Shown here one piece after another: positions 34,127 through 42,300 of a stretch of DNA of 64,000 bases. The position numbers were made by a program, and so were the translations under genes. The notes beneath the pieces are model-generated. The model had not been told where the DNA came from. It did no database searches and saw only the letters and a program-made list of their open reading frames with translations. How positions within the stretch are numbered: the stretch's first letter is position 1; every line of letters starts with the position of its first letter. The stretch comes from Synergistaceae bacterium DZ-S4 (GTDB taxonomy: Bacteria > Synergistota > Synergistia > Synergistales > Synergistaceae). The stretch is taken from contig JAPCWD010000006.1 in NCBI GenBank assembly GCA_025943965.1, positions 1 to 64,000 of the forward strand, in the 5' to 3' direction.

Positions 34127-34567
34127 TCATTCTATGACCGCCGCATCGCCCTTTTTGACCTTTCCTCCCGCAACTACCACGCAGAAGAGTCCTTCTGAAG
34201 GAAGCAGGCTGACTCCGAATGTCCTGCTGACTATGCTTGGATGGTCCTCCTTGCCTACCTGAGTGACCTCCAGCATGACATCTTCACCAAGCCTTATCCT
34301 GCTCCCGGGCACTAGTGATGAGAGGTCAAGCCCTTCGGTCAGTACGTTTTCCGCGAAATCGCCCGGCCCCATCTTCAGCCCTTTCTCCGCGTTGGCCTTA
34401 CGGAGGCTTTCGAAGCTGAGGCATGTCACCTGACGGCCCCAGTCTCCTGCATGTCCGTCGTTTTCTATGCCCCTGCCCGCGATGAATATGGCTTCCGGGA
34501 CCTCTTTTTTCAGCTGTCCCCTCTGAGGACTTACAGCTATTGAGTAGACCCTTCCGCTTTTTTTCAT
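34127..34567 (-). CDS. MOSC domain protein
   Basis: A 146-residue single-domain MOSC protein. MOSC domains are found in molybdenum cofactor sulfurases and enzymes such as YiiM; stand-alone bacterial forms are of uncertain function. Typical segments are IAGRGIENDGHAGDWGRQVT, GDFAENVLTEGLDL, GSRIRLGEDVMLEVTQVGK and a C-terminal VKKGD. The conserved cysteine of longer MOSC sulfur carriers is not obvious. The start ATG (34567) has AGGAGGG upstream; the longer reading to 34618 is not supported. Confidence 0.88.
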   Translation of the reverse strand: MKKSGRVYSIAVSPQRGQLKKEVPEAIFIAGRGIENDGHAGDWGRQVTCLSFESLRKANAEKGLKMGPGDFAENVLTEGLDLSSLVPGSRIRLGEDVMLEVTQVGKEDHPSIVSRTFGVSLLPSEGLFCVVVAGGKVKKGDAAVIE

Positions 34568-34645
34568 ACTTTCTTCCCTCCTGTCCATCAATGACGGAAA
34601 ATAATCACCTTCCCCCAAATTATAATTCAGGACAGGGCGGGCGGT

Positions 34646-35077
34646 CTACAACTGTGATGTGCAGTGCGGGCACCTTGTGGCGTTGTCGTCTATATCCGAG
34701 TAACAGAAGGGGCATTTGCGCGACGGGGCAGGAGCCGGGGGAGGCGGCATAAGTTTGTTGGCAAAACGTATCACCAAGAATATCGCCCATGCCTGGATTA
34801 GGAAATTGATGACAGCATTGATAAAAAGACCGTAAGCGATCACTGGCAGACCAGCCTTTGTCGCCTCTGCAAGCGTTGCTGCAGGAGTTTCTGAAAGATT
34901 GACGAAGAGGTTTGAAAAATCAACCCCGCCCATCAGCAGTCCGATAGGAGGCATTAGGATATCAGTTACCAACGACGCTATTATCTTTCCAAAAGCCGCA
35001 CCGATAACGACACCTACTGCCATGTCCAAAACGTTTCCGCGCATTGCAAACTTCTTGAAATCCTGCATTACTGACAT
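34646..35077 (-). CDS. mscL: Large-conductance mechanosensitive channel MscL with C-terminal zinc ribbon
   Basis: A 143-residue MscL. The pore helix carries [20 protein letters not shown], the loop is VDFSNLF, and the second helix is [20 protein letters not shown]. The channel opens under membrane tension to release solutes in osmotic downshock. The C-terminus differs from the usual helical bundle: after [11 protein letters not shown] it ends with [18 protein letters not shown], a four-cysteine zinc ribbon. The ATG at 35077 has GGAGG 8 bases upstream. Monocistronic, no clear partner. Confidence 0.95.
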   Translation of the reverse strand: MSVMQDFKKFAMRGNVLDMAVGVVIGAAFGKIIASLVTDILMPPIGLLMGGVDFSNLFVNLSETPAATLAEATKAGLPVIAYGLFINAVINFLIQAWAIFLVIRFANKLMPPPPAPAPSRKCPFCYSDIDDNATRCPHCTSQL

Positions 35078-35191
35078 GCAAAACACCTCCGTGGATTATT
35101 GATGAAATCATACACCAAATCCAAAAATAATATCACATAAAAATTAAGAAAGAAATTTAAATATTTGGCGGACCGATGGATAATACCGTTC

Positions 35192-35983
35192 TCAGGCGGT
35201 GATTTTCCCGAAACTGGGAACGGAATTGATAAGTTTTATTGTATAGGGGTCATCCGGGGCATTAAGGATCTTATCTGAGGGTCCCTCCTCACAGAGGAAA
35301 CCCTCTTTCATCACCATTATCCTCTCTGCAGCCCTTCCTGCAAGGACCAGGTCATGTGTCACAAATATCATTGCCGTTCCGTCAGCCACATGCTTTGCAA
35401 GGACTTCAATGACCTCTCCGCGCGTCGAAGCATCCTGCATTGAGGTCGGTTCGTCGCAGAGAAGTATCCCAGGTGAGAGCATGAGCGCCCTTGCTATCTG
35501 AACCCTTTGCCTCTGTCCTCCGGAAAGGCCTGCCGCCCGGGAACCCAATATCCTCTCTCCCTTAAGGCCAAGTTCTGCAAGCAGGCTGACTGCCTTCTCC
35601 CTTATCTCTTCTCTTCCGGTCCTGACACCTGCTATGACAGCAGGTTCGCAGACAGCCTCCAGCGCAGTCAGGCCGGGCGGTATGGCTCCGTAAGGGTCCT
35701 GCTGGACATATCCGCATCTCTGTCTCACCTCTGCAAGCCCGTCTTTCCCAAGCTGTGAAAGATACTTCCCATAAAGTATCACGTGTCCCGCATTGGGTCT
35801 AACGAGCCCTATAAGAGCACGGAGCAAGCTAGTCTTGCCGCTTCCGGATCCGCCTACCACAGCAAGCGTCTCCCCCCGAGAGAGGGAGAGTGATATGTCG
35901 TTCACAGCCTTATGGATGTCTCCCCTTTTCGACCTGAAGCTTACAGTAACTTTTGATGTCTCGACAACTTTTCTGTCCATCAT
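35192..35983 (-). CDS. Oligopeptide-type ABC transporter ATP-binding protein (DppF/OppF-like)
   Basis: A 263-residue ABC ATPase: Walker A GGSGSGKTSL, Q-loop YVQQDPYGAIPPG, signature LSGGQRQRVQIARAL, Walker B ILLCDEPTSMQD, and the H-loop histidine in VTHDL. The C-terminus DDPYTIKLINSVPSF is the short oligopeptide-type extension. The start overlaps the preceding ATPase gene (ATGA at 35980-35983). Last gene of the leftward operon; it powers import with the other ATPase. In Walker B the residue order DEPTSMQDAS departs slightly from DEPTSALDVS. Confidence 0.93.
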   Translation of the reverse strand: MMDRKVVETSKVTVSFRSKRGDIHKAVNDISLSLSRGETLAVVGGSGSGKTSLLRALIGLVRPNAGHVILYGKYLSQLGKDGLAEVRQRCGYVQQDPYGAIPPGLTALEAVCEPAVIAGVRTGREEIREKAVSLLAELGLKGERILGSRAAGLSGGQRQRVQIARALMLSPGILLCDEPTSMQDASTRGEVIEVLAKHVADGTAMIFVTHDLVLAGRAAERIMVMKEGFLCEEGPSDKILNAPDDPYTIKLINSVPSFGKITA

Positions 35984-36759
35984 TTTTTATCCCTCTGCCC
36001 GAACATCTCCCTGACGAGGTCTTTCGTGTGGGGATGTTTCGGGTCTCTCACTATCTCTGACGGTGTGCCTGTCTCCGCGATGATACCGTCCTTCATCACG
36101 ACGAGCCTGTCGCATACCGTTGCAGCGAGGGGAAGGTCATGCGTGACGAGGAGTATCGAAAGGCCCTTGGTCTTTCTCAGATTTGAAAGAAGCTCAAGTA
36201 TCTCCGCCTGGACGATGACATCAAGGGCGGTCGTCGGTTCATCGGCAAGGAGGAGAGAGGGAGAGCAGGCAAGCGCAAGGGCGATCGATGCCCGCTGTTT
36301 CTGTCCGCCCGAGAGTTCGTGAGGATACCTCTCTTTTATTCCGGGATCCAGACCCACTTCGCTTAGGAGCCTGGCGGTCTCTCTTTCGGCCTCGTCGCCA
36401 GGCATTTTTAGGTGAACGCAAAGCACCTCACTGATATGGCTTTTGATCTTCATCACAGGGGTGAATGAATTCTGTGCCCCCTGAGGTACGAGAGCGATCT
36501 CTTTCCACCTCATATCCCTTATCTCCCTGTCCGACATCCTGAGTATGTCGGTCCCGTTGAAAAGTATCTTTCCTTTGACCTCGGTACGGGGCGGCAGAAG
36601 TCCGAGGAGGGCCATCATCAGGGTACTCTTGCCGCTTCCGGACTCCCCCACAAGGCCCGTGAAGCTGCCTTTTTCTACGCTGAGCGATATGCCGTTGACA
36701 GCATCTGTCACTCTGCCCATCGAGTTGTATCTTACCGTGAGATCTTTGATATCAAGCAT
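35980..36759 (-). CDS. Oligopeptide-type ABC transporter ATP-binding protein (DppD/OppD-like)
   Basis: A 259-residue ABC ATPase with Walker A GESGSGKSTL, Q-loop LVPQGAQNSFTPVM, signature ELSGGQKQRASIALAL, Walker B LLLADEPTTALDV and H-loop VTHDLPLA. The segment PKHPHTKDLV at the C-terminus is typical of the family. The ATG at 36759 has GGAG 9 bases upstream and overlaps the permease gene by 8 bases; a TTG at 36774 is less likely. The cysteine cluster for the 4Fe-4S cluster seen in some DppD homologues is absent. Confidence 0.93.
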   Translation of the reverse strand: MLDIKDLTVRYNSMGRVTDAVNGISLSVEKGSFTGLVGESGSGKSTLMMALLGLLPPRTEVKGKILFNGTDILRMSDREIRDMRWKEIALVPQGAQNSFTPVMKIKSHISEVLCVHLKMPGDEAERETARLLSEVGLDPGIKERYPHELSGGQKQRASIALALACSPSLLLADEPTTALDVIVQAEILELLSNLRKTKGLSILLVTHDLPLAATVCDRLVVMKDGIIAETGTPSEIVRDPKHPHTKDLVREMFGQRDKK

Positions 36760-37933
36760 TTTTACCGCTCCCAAGCCTTGGGTCTATCTTCTCTTCAAGA
36801 TATCGTCCTATATCCATGAAGATGAGGCATAGGGCCACTATACCGAGACCGGGCGGGATCAGCAGCCACCATGCTCCCTCTGTGAAGGCCCCGAAAGAGT
36901 GGGCCTCATGAAGCATCCTGCCCCATGATATGAGCCTCGGATCGGACAGTCCAAGAAATGCGAGCCCCGCTTCCGCAAGGATGGCTCCGGGAACGCCAAG
37001 GGCCACATTGGCGAGCAGTATGGGGGCAGCCTCGGGAACAAGGTGCCGCCGGAGGATGTATCCCCGGCCGGCACCAAGGGCCCTGAGACCCTCGACCCAC
37101 GGACTCTCCCTTACCGTAAGCACGAGAGCCCTTACTGAACGGGCTGTTCCCATCCACGAAAATATCGACAGTATAAGGACAAGCTGCCACAGTCCCTTTC
37201 CCCACAGCCCGGCCAGCACCATCATTATCGGGAGGGTAGGTATCGAGAGAAGGACATCGACTGTCCTCATTACGGCCGAGTCAAACCATCCGCCTATATA
37301 TCCAGTCGCAAGACCCAGCCCGAGCCCAAGAAGGCTTGCTATCAAAGTTGCGCTTATGCCGACCGTCAGAGAGGTCCTGATCCCGTATACCAGCAGGGTC
37401 AGTATGTCACGCCCCCTCTGGTCGGTACCGAGCAGTCCCTGTCTGCCTCCGGGAAGAGAGAGACTCAGTTCCGTCTCACGGGCACCTTCAGTCCGGATCT
37501 CATATCTTCCCTTTGAAGGGAAGAGGTATTCTGCGCTTTTGCCTATGAGGGGCAGTCCCAGTTCTTGCTTGAATATCATGTCCCTTCCGTCCATGTTTAT
37601 CCAATATATGCCGCTTCCTTCAAGCGTACCCAAAAGCATATCGCCCTCAGGGGTCGACCATATTATCCTGACCTCGCTTCCGGGATCTGCCGTTATCTTC
37701 CCGTTCAGGGCAAAAATTTCGGGAGGGAGCTTTTCCCAGTCGATAACGGCACCGTCATTCCCCACAGCGTATTCCGAAGAGAGCGGAAGTTCCCTGTTCC
37801 ACCAGACAGGCCTTGCGAAAGGTGCGCCCGCCACGTCAGAGTGGTGTCTCCCCATAAGCGCGGGACCTATGAGGCCGGTAAGGAATATGCATATTAGCAG
37901 TATGACGCTCTTACGTCTCAGGATATCCGTCAT
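36752..37933 (-). CDS. Oligopeptide-type ABC transporter permease (DppC-like) with large periplasmic insertion
   Basis: A 393-residue permease, longer than usual (about 290). The first helix (VILLICIFLTGLIGPALMG) is followed by about 130 residues of soluble sequence (about 32-165) with a beta-like pattern, predicted to be outside the membrane. After that comes the standard DppC module: LLGTDQRGRDILTLLVYGIR, five helices, and the EAA-type loop (ALGAGRGYILRRHLVPEAAP). The insertion might contact the binding protein or bind substrate. It overlaps both neighbours by a few bases. Confidence 0.9.
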   Translation of the reverse strand: MTDILRRKSVILLICIFLTGLIGPALMGRHHSDVAGAPFARPVWWNRELPLSSEYAVGNDGAVIDWEKLPPEIFALNGKITADPGSEVRIIWSTPEGDMLLGTLEGSGIYWINMDGRDMIFKQELGLPLIGKSAEYLFPSKGRYEIRTEGARETELSLSLPGGRQGLLGTDQRGRDILTLLVYGIRTSLTVGISATLIASLLGLGLGLATGYIGGWFDSAVMRTVDVLLSIPTLPIMMVLAGLWGKGLWQLVLILSIFSWMGTARSVRALVLTVRESPWVEGLRALGAGRGYILRRHLVPEAAPILLANVALGVPGAILAEAGLAFLGLSDPRLISWGRMLHEAHSFGAFTEGAWWLLIPPGLGIVALCLIFMDIGRYLEEKIDPRLGSGKNA

Positions 37934-38907
37934 TGGTCTCCGCCTCCCACCCGCACCCTGGGATCTACCATCCCGTATACTATGTCGGCAAGCATGTTTG
38001 AGATAACGGTTATAAGGGCAAGCATGTAGAAGGATGCTCCGGCAGAGGGATAATCATGTCCTGAGACAGCCTCAAGAAGAAAGGTCCCCACTCCGTGGAG
38101 TGAAAATACCGATTCCGTTATTACCGCGCCGGAAACCAGTCCCGGCACGGACATCAGGAGGATCGTAAGTATCGGCGGCAGGATCGTGCGGAAGGCGTGT
38201 CCATAGACCACTCTGTTTTCTGATAGTCCTCTGGCCCTGGCCATCAGCACGAAGTCTTCACCGAGAGCCTTTACCATAAGGTTTCGGACGTAGAGCGCCC
38301 ATCCTCCGAAACCCATCAGGGTCAGGGACAGGACAGGCAGTGCCATGTGCCACAGATAGTCCAGAGTAACTGAGACAGCTCCCGTGGGCTGAGGGATCGA
38401 TACGCTTCCCCTGAGCGGGAATAACGGGAATGTCCTCGCAAGCAGCATTATAAGGACAAGCTGGACAAAGAACCCCGGAAAAGATGCCGTGATCGCACCT
38501 GCCCTGAGTACTATCCGCTCGGCAAGCCTGCCTCTGTTCAGCGCGGCCTTGATCCCTAACCATATGCCTATTACTGCCGAGAACGCCATCGAAGAGGCCA
38601 TCAGAAAGAGAGTGCCGGGAAGGCGGGAAAGCAGTTCGTCCCATACCGGCTTTCTGCTTAGGAATGAGAGGCCGAAACTGAAGGTGAGCATCTGCTTGAT
38701 GTATATGAAAAACTGTTCAAGAAGCGGCTTGTCCAGTCCGTAGAGCTCCCTCAATCTATCCTTCGCCTCAGGTGAAAAATTGGGGTCTATAATCGTTCCG
38801 ACGGCATCCCCCGGCATTATCCTGAAGAGGATGAAATTCAGGACAAGCACCGCGGCCAGGACTCCTATCGAGGATAATATTCTCCCCCAGAACCATCTCC
38901 TGTTCAT
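37930..38907 (-). CDS. Oligopeptide-type ABC transporter permease (DppB-like)
   Basis: A 325-residue inner-membrane permease with six helices. The N-terminal helix is followed by MPGDAVGTIIDPNFSPEAKD, the typical DppB periplasmic segment. The EAA loop reads ARARGLSENRVVYGHAFRTI and the C-terminal helix is preceded by TESVFSLHGVGTFLLEAVSG. It overlaps the binding-protein gene by four bases at its start and the DppC-like gene at its end, so all five transport genes form one translationally coupled unit. Confidence 0.93.
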   Translation of the reverse strand: MNRRWFWGRILSSIGVLAAVLVLNFILFRIMPGDAVGTIIDPNFSPEAKDRLRELYGLDKPLLEQFFIYIKQMLTFSFGLSFLSRKPVWDELLSRLPGTLFLMASSMAFSAVIGIWLGIKAALNRGRLAERIVLRAGAITASFPGFFVQLVLIMLLARTFPLFPLRGSVSIPQPTGAVSVTLDYLWHMALPVLSLTLMGFGGWALYVRNLMVKALGEDFVLMARARGLSENRVVYGHAFRTILPPILTILLMSVPGLVSGAVITESVFSLHGVGTFLLEAVSGHDYPSAGASFYMLALITVISNMLADIVYGMVDPRVRVGGGDQ

Positions 38908-40604
38908 TGAGTCTTCACGCTCTTCTTTTCAAGCATACGGTAATGGCCGTTCCTCTTCATCATTACAAACTCACCAGGCCTGTACTCATCAAACATGAAC
39001 GGCCCGGATCCTATAAGGCCGTATGGCCCTGATTTTTCCTCAGGGTCCAGGGGGTTCCAGTTCTGCCAGTCTTTGACGGCATGCAGCACCTTTGCGGGCA
39101 TGCAGGGCAGACCTCCGACATTGTCAAGGTACCAGTAACTGGTGCCCTCCATCTCAACTTCAAGCTCATGGCTGCCGGTCACATTGACTGATCTTATGTT
39201 CTTTACCGAGTCAAAAAACCTTGGGATCCTGTTCTTTCTGATAAAATCAAAAGTCGCCTTTACATCCGCGGCAGTGATCGGAGTCCCATCGTTCCATTTC
39301 AGGTCATTTTTGAGCCTGAAGAGCAGTCTGGTATGTTCATTGCCCACTTTTCCCGCAGTATCAACTGACCAGGAAGCAGCAAGGGAAGGCATGTCATCCA
39401 GTGTGAAAGGGTCAGTTCCGATGAGGCTTTCGTAGATCATCCCGAGGACCTGCCATGAATATGCGCTGCTTGCGACGAACGGGTTAAGGTTCCTCGGCTC
39501 TTCCGCAAGCAACATGTTAAGTGGCCTCATCTTGCCGTCAGCAGGTTCTGCCATGAGAAGCGTCCATATGTTGTCAGCAGTCATCTTTTCGTTAGAGAAG
39601 ACGTTTTTCCATTTTTTTGAGACCGCTGAGACCGAAAATCTGCTGTATACAGGTATGGAGGGCATAAGTCCGGAAAGAAGCTTCTGCGACCTGACTGAAA
39701 CCTCCTCGGCCTCATGTCTGTTTTTCGCGTATCTCAGGCTGAAGAGGGCCTTGTCCAGTGCCGGATCGGAAGTTGAAGTCATGTTGTAACCGCCGGGGAT
39801 GTCCATAGAGCTGTGGTAGAAAGAGTAGAGCGAATCGGGGTTCCTGCCCATGCTCCAGGCTATGACACCGAGGGAGTACTCCTTTCTGTCAAGTTTGCCT
39901 ACCATCGCTGAAAAATCCATCGGCTCCACGTCGACAGGAAAACCGACCGACCTAAGCGAATCGGCTATCTGTTCAGCCAGCTCTGCAGTCGTCGGGGCTA
40001 CCCTCGCCAGAGGGGTCAGGAGCTTCATCTTTCCTACCGCGGTACCATCAGGGTAAATCAGTTCCCCGGCAAGACTCCATTTGTATCCTCTGTCGCTCAG
40101 CCTCTTTTTCGCTGATGCCCTGTCGAAGATGTTCCTTGTGCTCTCAGGCATCGACCAAGGCGAGACAGGAGGGAGCCAGCCGTTTATCGGCTCGCAGTAT
40201 CCGGAGTATATGGTTCGCACCATATTGTTCCTGTCAATAGCTTCAGCAGCCGCATGTCTTGCCTCAGGGTCGTTCCACGGTCTGCTCTTATTGTTGAGCA
40301 GCAGAAAAAAGGCATGAGAACCTCTTGCAAGGGACATCGAGAGCCCTGGATGGCGGCTCAGCCTGTCTATGTCGGAAGGCCTTGTGATATCGCTGACGAT
40401 ATCCAGTTCTCCCTTCTCGGCTGCCAGAACCTGGGAGTCCGAGTTAGTGATTATTACCATACAGAGTTTTTCTATCCTGGGGCCGTATACGTCCCCAGGA
40501 TCAAAAATTGTTTCCGCATAAAGGGGAAATGCAAAGGTGAGCGTTATCATGAATAATAATACAAAAGATGCCCTACGCGGAAAGCATTTCGATGCAATGT
40601 TCAT
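38904..40604 (-). CDS. ABC transporter substrate-binding protein, family 5, circularly permuted
   Basis: A 566-residue exported binding protein. Residues 1-30 are a signal peptide ending PLYA. The order of family-5 (SBP_bac_5) segments is inverted. Residues 40-350 carry what is normally the second part: AAEKGELDIVSDI, LLLNNKSRPWNDPEARHAAA, AIDRNNMVRTIYSG, and SLRSVGFPVDVEPMD. Residues 359-566 carry what is normally the first part: LAEEPRNLNPF, MPSLAASWSVD, DLKWNDGTPITAADVKATFD, and IGSGPFMFDEY. Each part occurs once. The ATG (40604) overlaps the LacI stop by four bases. It presumably delivers peptides or a similar ligand to the downstream permeases. Confidence 0.88.
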   Translation of the reverse strand: MNIASKCFPRRASFVLLFMITLTFAFPLYAETIFDPGDVYGPRIEKLCMVIITNSDSQVLAAEKGELDIVSDITRPSDIDRLSRHPGLSMSLARGSHAFFLLLNNKSRPWNDPEARHAAAEAIDRNNMVRTIYSGYCEPINGWLPPVSPWSMPESTRNIFDRASAKKRLSDRGYKWSLAGELIYPDGTAVGKMKLLTPLARVAPTTAELAEQIADSLRSVGFPVDVEPMDFSAMVGKLDRKEYSLGVIAWSMGRNPDSLYSFYHSSMDIPGGYNMTSTSDPALDKALFSLRYAKNRHEAEEVSVRSQKLLSGLMPSIPVYSRFSVSAVSKKWKNVFSNEKMTADNIWTLLMAEPADGKMRPLNMLLAEEPRNLNPFVASSAYSWQVLGMIYESLIGTDPFTLDDMPSLAASWSVDTAGKVGNEHTRLLFRLKNDLKWNDGTPITAADVKATFDFIRKNRIPRFFDSVKNIRSVNVTGSHELEVEMEGTSYWYLDNVGGLPCMPAKVLHAVKDWQNWNPLDPEEKSGPYGLIGSGPFMFDEYRPGEFVMMKRNGHYRMLEKKSVKTQ

Positions 40605-41185
40605 ATAGTTTCCCCGCTGCTGCATTTTATCAGTATTTCGCGCGAAGGCACAGGCTTGCCTGTGATGATGTTAAGCATCAGCCTTCCGGCAAGCGCACCG
40701 GTCTCAAAGGTCGGGTCACCGCACTCCTTGTCCAGGACAACGGAGTATGCGCCATCTTTTTTGAAACCTACTGTGACTATCGGGGCCGAGGATGCTCCGG
40801 GAAAATTGTCCGGATCGCACCAGATGATGCCCTCAACGCTCCTGTCGGTAAGTTTGCCGTACTCCCTGGCCGACCTGAGCGGGTTGCCCTCGGTAGACTT
40901 GACTACGATCTCAAATTCCGAATTTGTGACAGTCCTGTCAAGTCCTGCCAAAAAGAGAGGAAACCAGGCTGACGAAAAGTTGCGTACTACCAGGCCTATC
41001 AGTCCGCTCCTGTTCATGGAAAGGTTGCGGGCGTTTTTGTCCAGACGGTAATTGAGCGCCCTCACCGCCTCCATCACCCTTATCCTAGTCTTTTCTGAAA
41101 TACGGTGGTCCCCTTTGAGGACGCGGCTCACCGTCGCCTTGTCCACCCCGGCCTCAACCGCTACATCCTGCATCGTGACCTTCAT
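40601..41185 (-). CDS. Shortened LacI family transcriptional regulator
   Basis: A 194-residue LacI-type protein; the family is usually 330-350. The HTH (MQDVAVEAGVDKATVSRVLKG) and hinge (RLDKNARNLSMNRSGLIGLV) are intact, and the first part of the effector domain runs to APIVTVGF. Then about 130 residues of the core are missing, and the sequence resumes with a normal-looking C-terminal helix (ETGALAGRLMLNIITGKPVP). No frameshift is apparent; the frame is open throughout. It is the first gene of the transporter operon and overlaps the binding-protein gene by four bases. It may bind DNA without a small-molecule ligand. Confidence 0.85.
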   Translation of the reverse strand: MKVTMQDVAVEAGVDKATVSRVLKGDHRISEKTRIRVMEAVRALNYRLDKNARNLSMNRSGLIGLVVRNFSSAWFPLFLAGLDRTVTNSEFEIVVKSTEGNPLRSAREYGKLTDRSVEGIIWCDPDNFPGASSAPIVTVGFKKDGAYSVVLDKECGDPTFETGALAGRLMLNIITGKPVPSREILIKCSSGETI

Positions 41186-41199
41186 CCGAACACCCCATA

Positions 41200-41264
41200 G
41201 TGCAACCGTTTGTACCGCTTATCATATTATAACGAGTCAAACAATGAGGGGCAACCGCTTAGGC
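41200..41264 (-). promoter_or_regulatory. Promoter and two LacI-type operator candidates of the transporter operon
   Basis: On the minus strand, TTGCCC (41249-41254) and TATAAT (41226-41231) have a 17-base spacer. The near-palindrome GTGCAACCGTTTGTAC (41200-41215) with a central CG, typical of LacI-family sites, lies just downstream. A second copy of its core (GCAACCGCTT at 41251-41260) covers the -35. The two cores match at 9 of 10 bases and are 49 bases apart, suggesting autoregulation by the LacI protein. Confidence 0.65.
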
Positions 41265-41290
41265 CTCTGCAGACAGGGACCTGCAATAAA

Positions 41291-41315
41291 GGCCCGCCCC
41301 TAAGCGGGGCAGGCC
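41291..41315 (-). terminator. Terminator of the 2-oxoacid oxidoreductase operon region
   Basis: GGCCTGCCCC and GGGGCGGGCC pair with one G-U around a 5-base loop, followed by TTTATT on the minus strand. It ends the porGDAB transcript before the LacI operon promoter. Confidence 0.85.
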
Positions 41316-41367
41316 CTAGGCAGATATATTTCACGCTGCGTTCAATATTGGGATAAACTCCGCCGGA

Positions 41368-42300
41368 TCAACCGGAGCATTTCTTCAGAAGTCTCTCCCA
41401 CTCCCGGTCAACATCGGCCTGTCCCTGCGCTATTAGGTCAGTTCTCTCTTTTCCCTTTTTAAAGAGGTGGGAATATCGTCCCTGCATCATAAGGAAATCA
41501 TCAACCGGGACCGGGGTCTTGGGGTCGTACGAGAGTACATGCCTGCCCTCAATGACCTCATAGACCGGCCAGAAACGGCTGTCTGCGGCGAGCTTGCATA
41601 CCTTGACCTGGTCGGCAGGATCGATCTTCCAGAAGAGCGGGCATGGAACAAGTATGTTTACAAACGCCGGGCCCGGCGTCTCGATCGCCCTTTTGACCTT
41701 TGCGATGACATCTATCGGGTCGTGCAGGGTCGTCTGCGCGACATAAGGTATGTCATGCGCGGCAACTATTTCAGTAAGATTCTTTGCCCTCTGGAGCTTA
41801 CCGGGAATAACGCTTCCGGCAGGCGATGTAGTGGCGCTCGCGCTGACAGGAGTCGCGCTGCTTCTCTGTGCTCCGGTGTTCATGTAGCCCTGGTTGTTGT
41901 AGCAGATGTAGGTGAAGTCATGTCCTCTCTCAAGCGCTCCCGAAAGGGACTGAAGCCCTATGTCATATGTGCCTCCGTCGCCTCCTACAGCTACGAACTT
42001 GATATTTTCCTTCACTGTGCCCTTTCTGCTCAGCACCCTGTGAGCCGCCTCAACGCCGGAAACTCCGGCACCGGCATTTTCAAAAGCGATGTGCATGAAC
42101 GGTACCCTCCACGCGCTGTAGGGGTATACCGTCGTAGACACTTCAAAACATCCGGTGGCACCCACTATCACGACAGGAGCCTCGACAGCCATTAGACCCT
42201 GCCTTACCGCAGTCGGGGCTCCACATCCGGGGCACATCCTGTGCCCCTCTGTGAGGGGGCTCTCCCTCTTCGTAAGTTCCTTAAGGTTAATTCCCGCCAT
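41368..42300 (-). CDS. 2-oxoacid:ferredoxin oxidoreductase, beta subunit
   Basis: A 310-residue thiamine-diphosphate-binding subunit (PorB type). CPGCGAP near the N-terminus and further cysteines (GATGCFEVST, CPLFWK) bind the 4Fe-4S cluster. The ThDP/Mg2+ motif is VGGDGGTYDIG and YNNQGYMNTGAQRS. The ATG at 42300 has AAGGA 8 bases upstream and overlaps the alpha gene by 14 bases. The four-subunit enzyme oxidises 2-oxoacids to acyl-CoA plus CO2 with reduced ferredoxin, or runs in reverse. Which oxoacid is used cannot be read from the protein, but the upstream leader points to isoleucine metabolism. Confidence 0.92.
   Translation of the reverse strand: MAGINLKELTKRESPLTEGHRMCPGCGAPTAVRQGLMAVEAPVVIVGATGCFEVSTTVYPYSAWRVPFMHIAFENAGAGVSGVEAAHRVLSRKGTVKENIKFVAVGGDGGTYDIGLQSLSGALERGHDFTYICYNNQGYMNTGAQRSSATPVSASATTSPAGSVIPGKLQRAKNLTEIVAAHDIPYVAQTTLHDPIDVIAKVKRAIETPGPAFVNILVPCPLFWKIDPADQVKVCKLAADSRFWPVYEVIEGRHVLSYDPKTPVPVDDFLMMQGRYSHLFKKGKERTDLIAQGQADVDREWERLLKKCSG

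Noticed and set aside
36930-38006. Rightward ORF of 358 codons
   Set aside because: Antisense shadow across two permease genes; Ser/Pro/Arg-rich translation and no ribosome site.
41467-42195. Rightward ORF of 242 codons
   Set aside because: It is antisense to the oxidoreductase beta gene, whose Fe-S and ThDP motifs are unmistakable.
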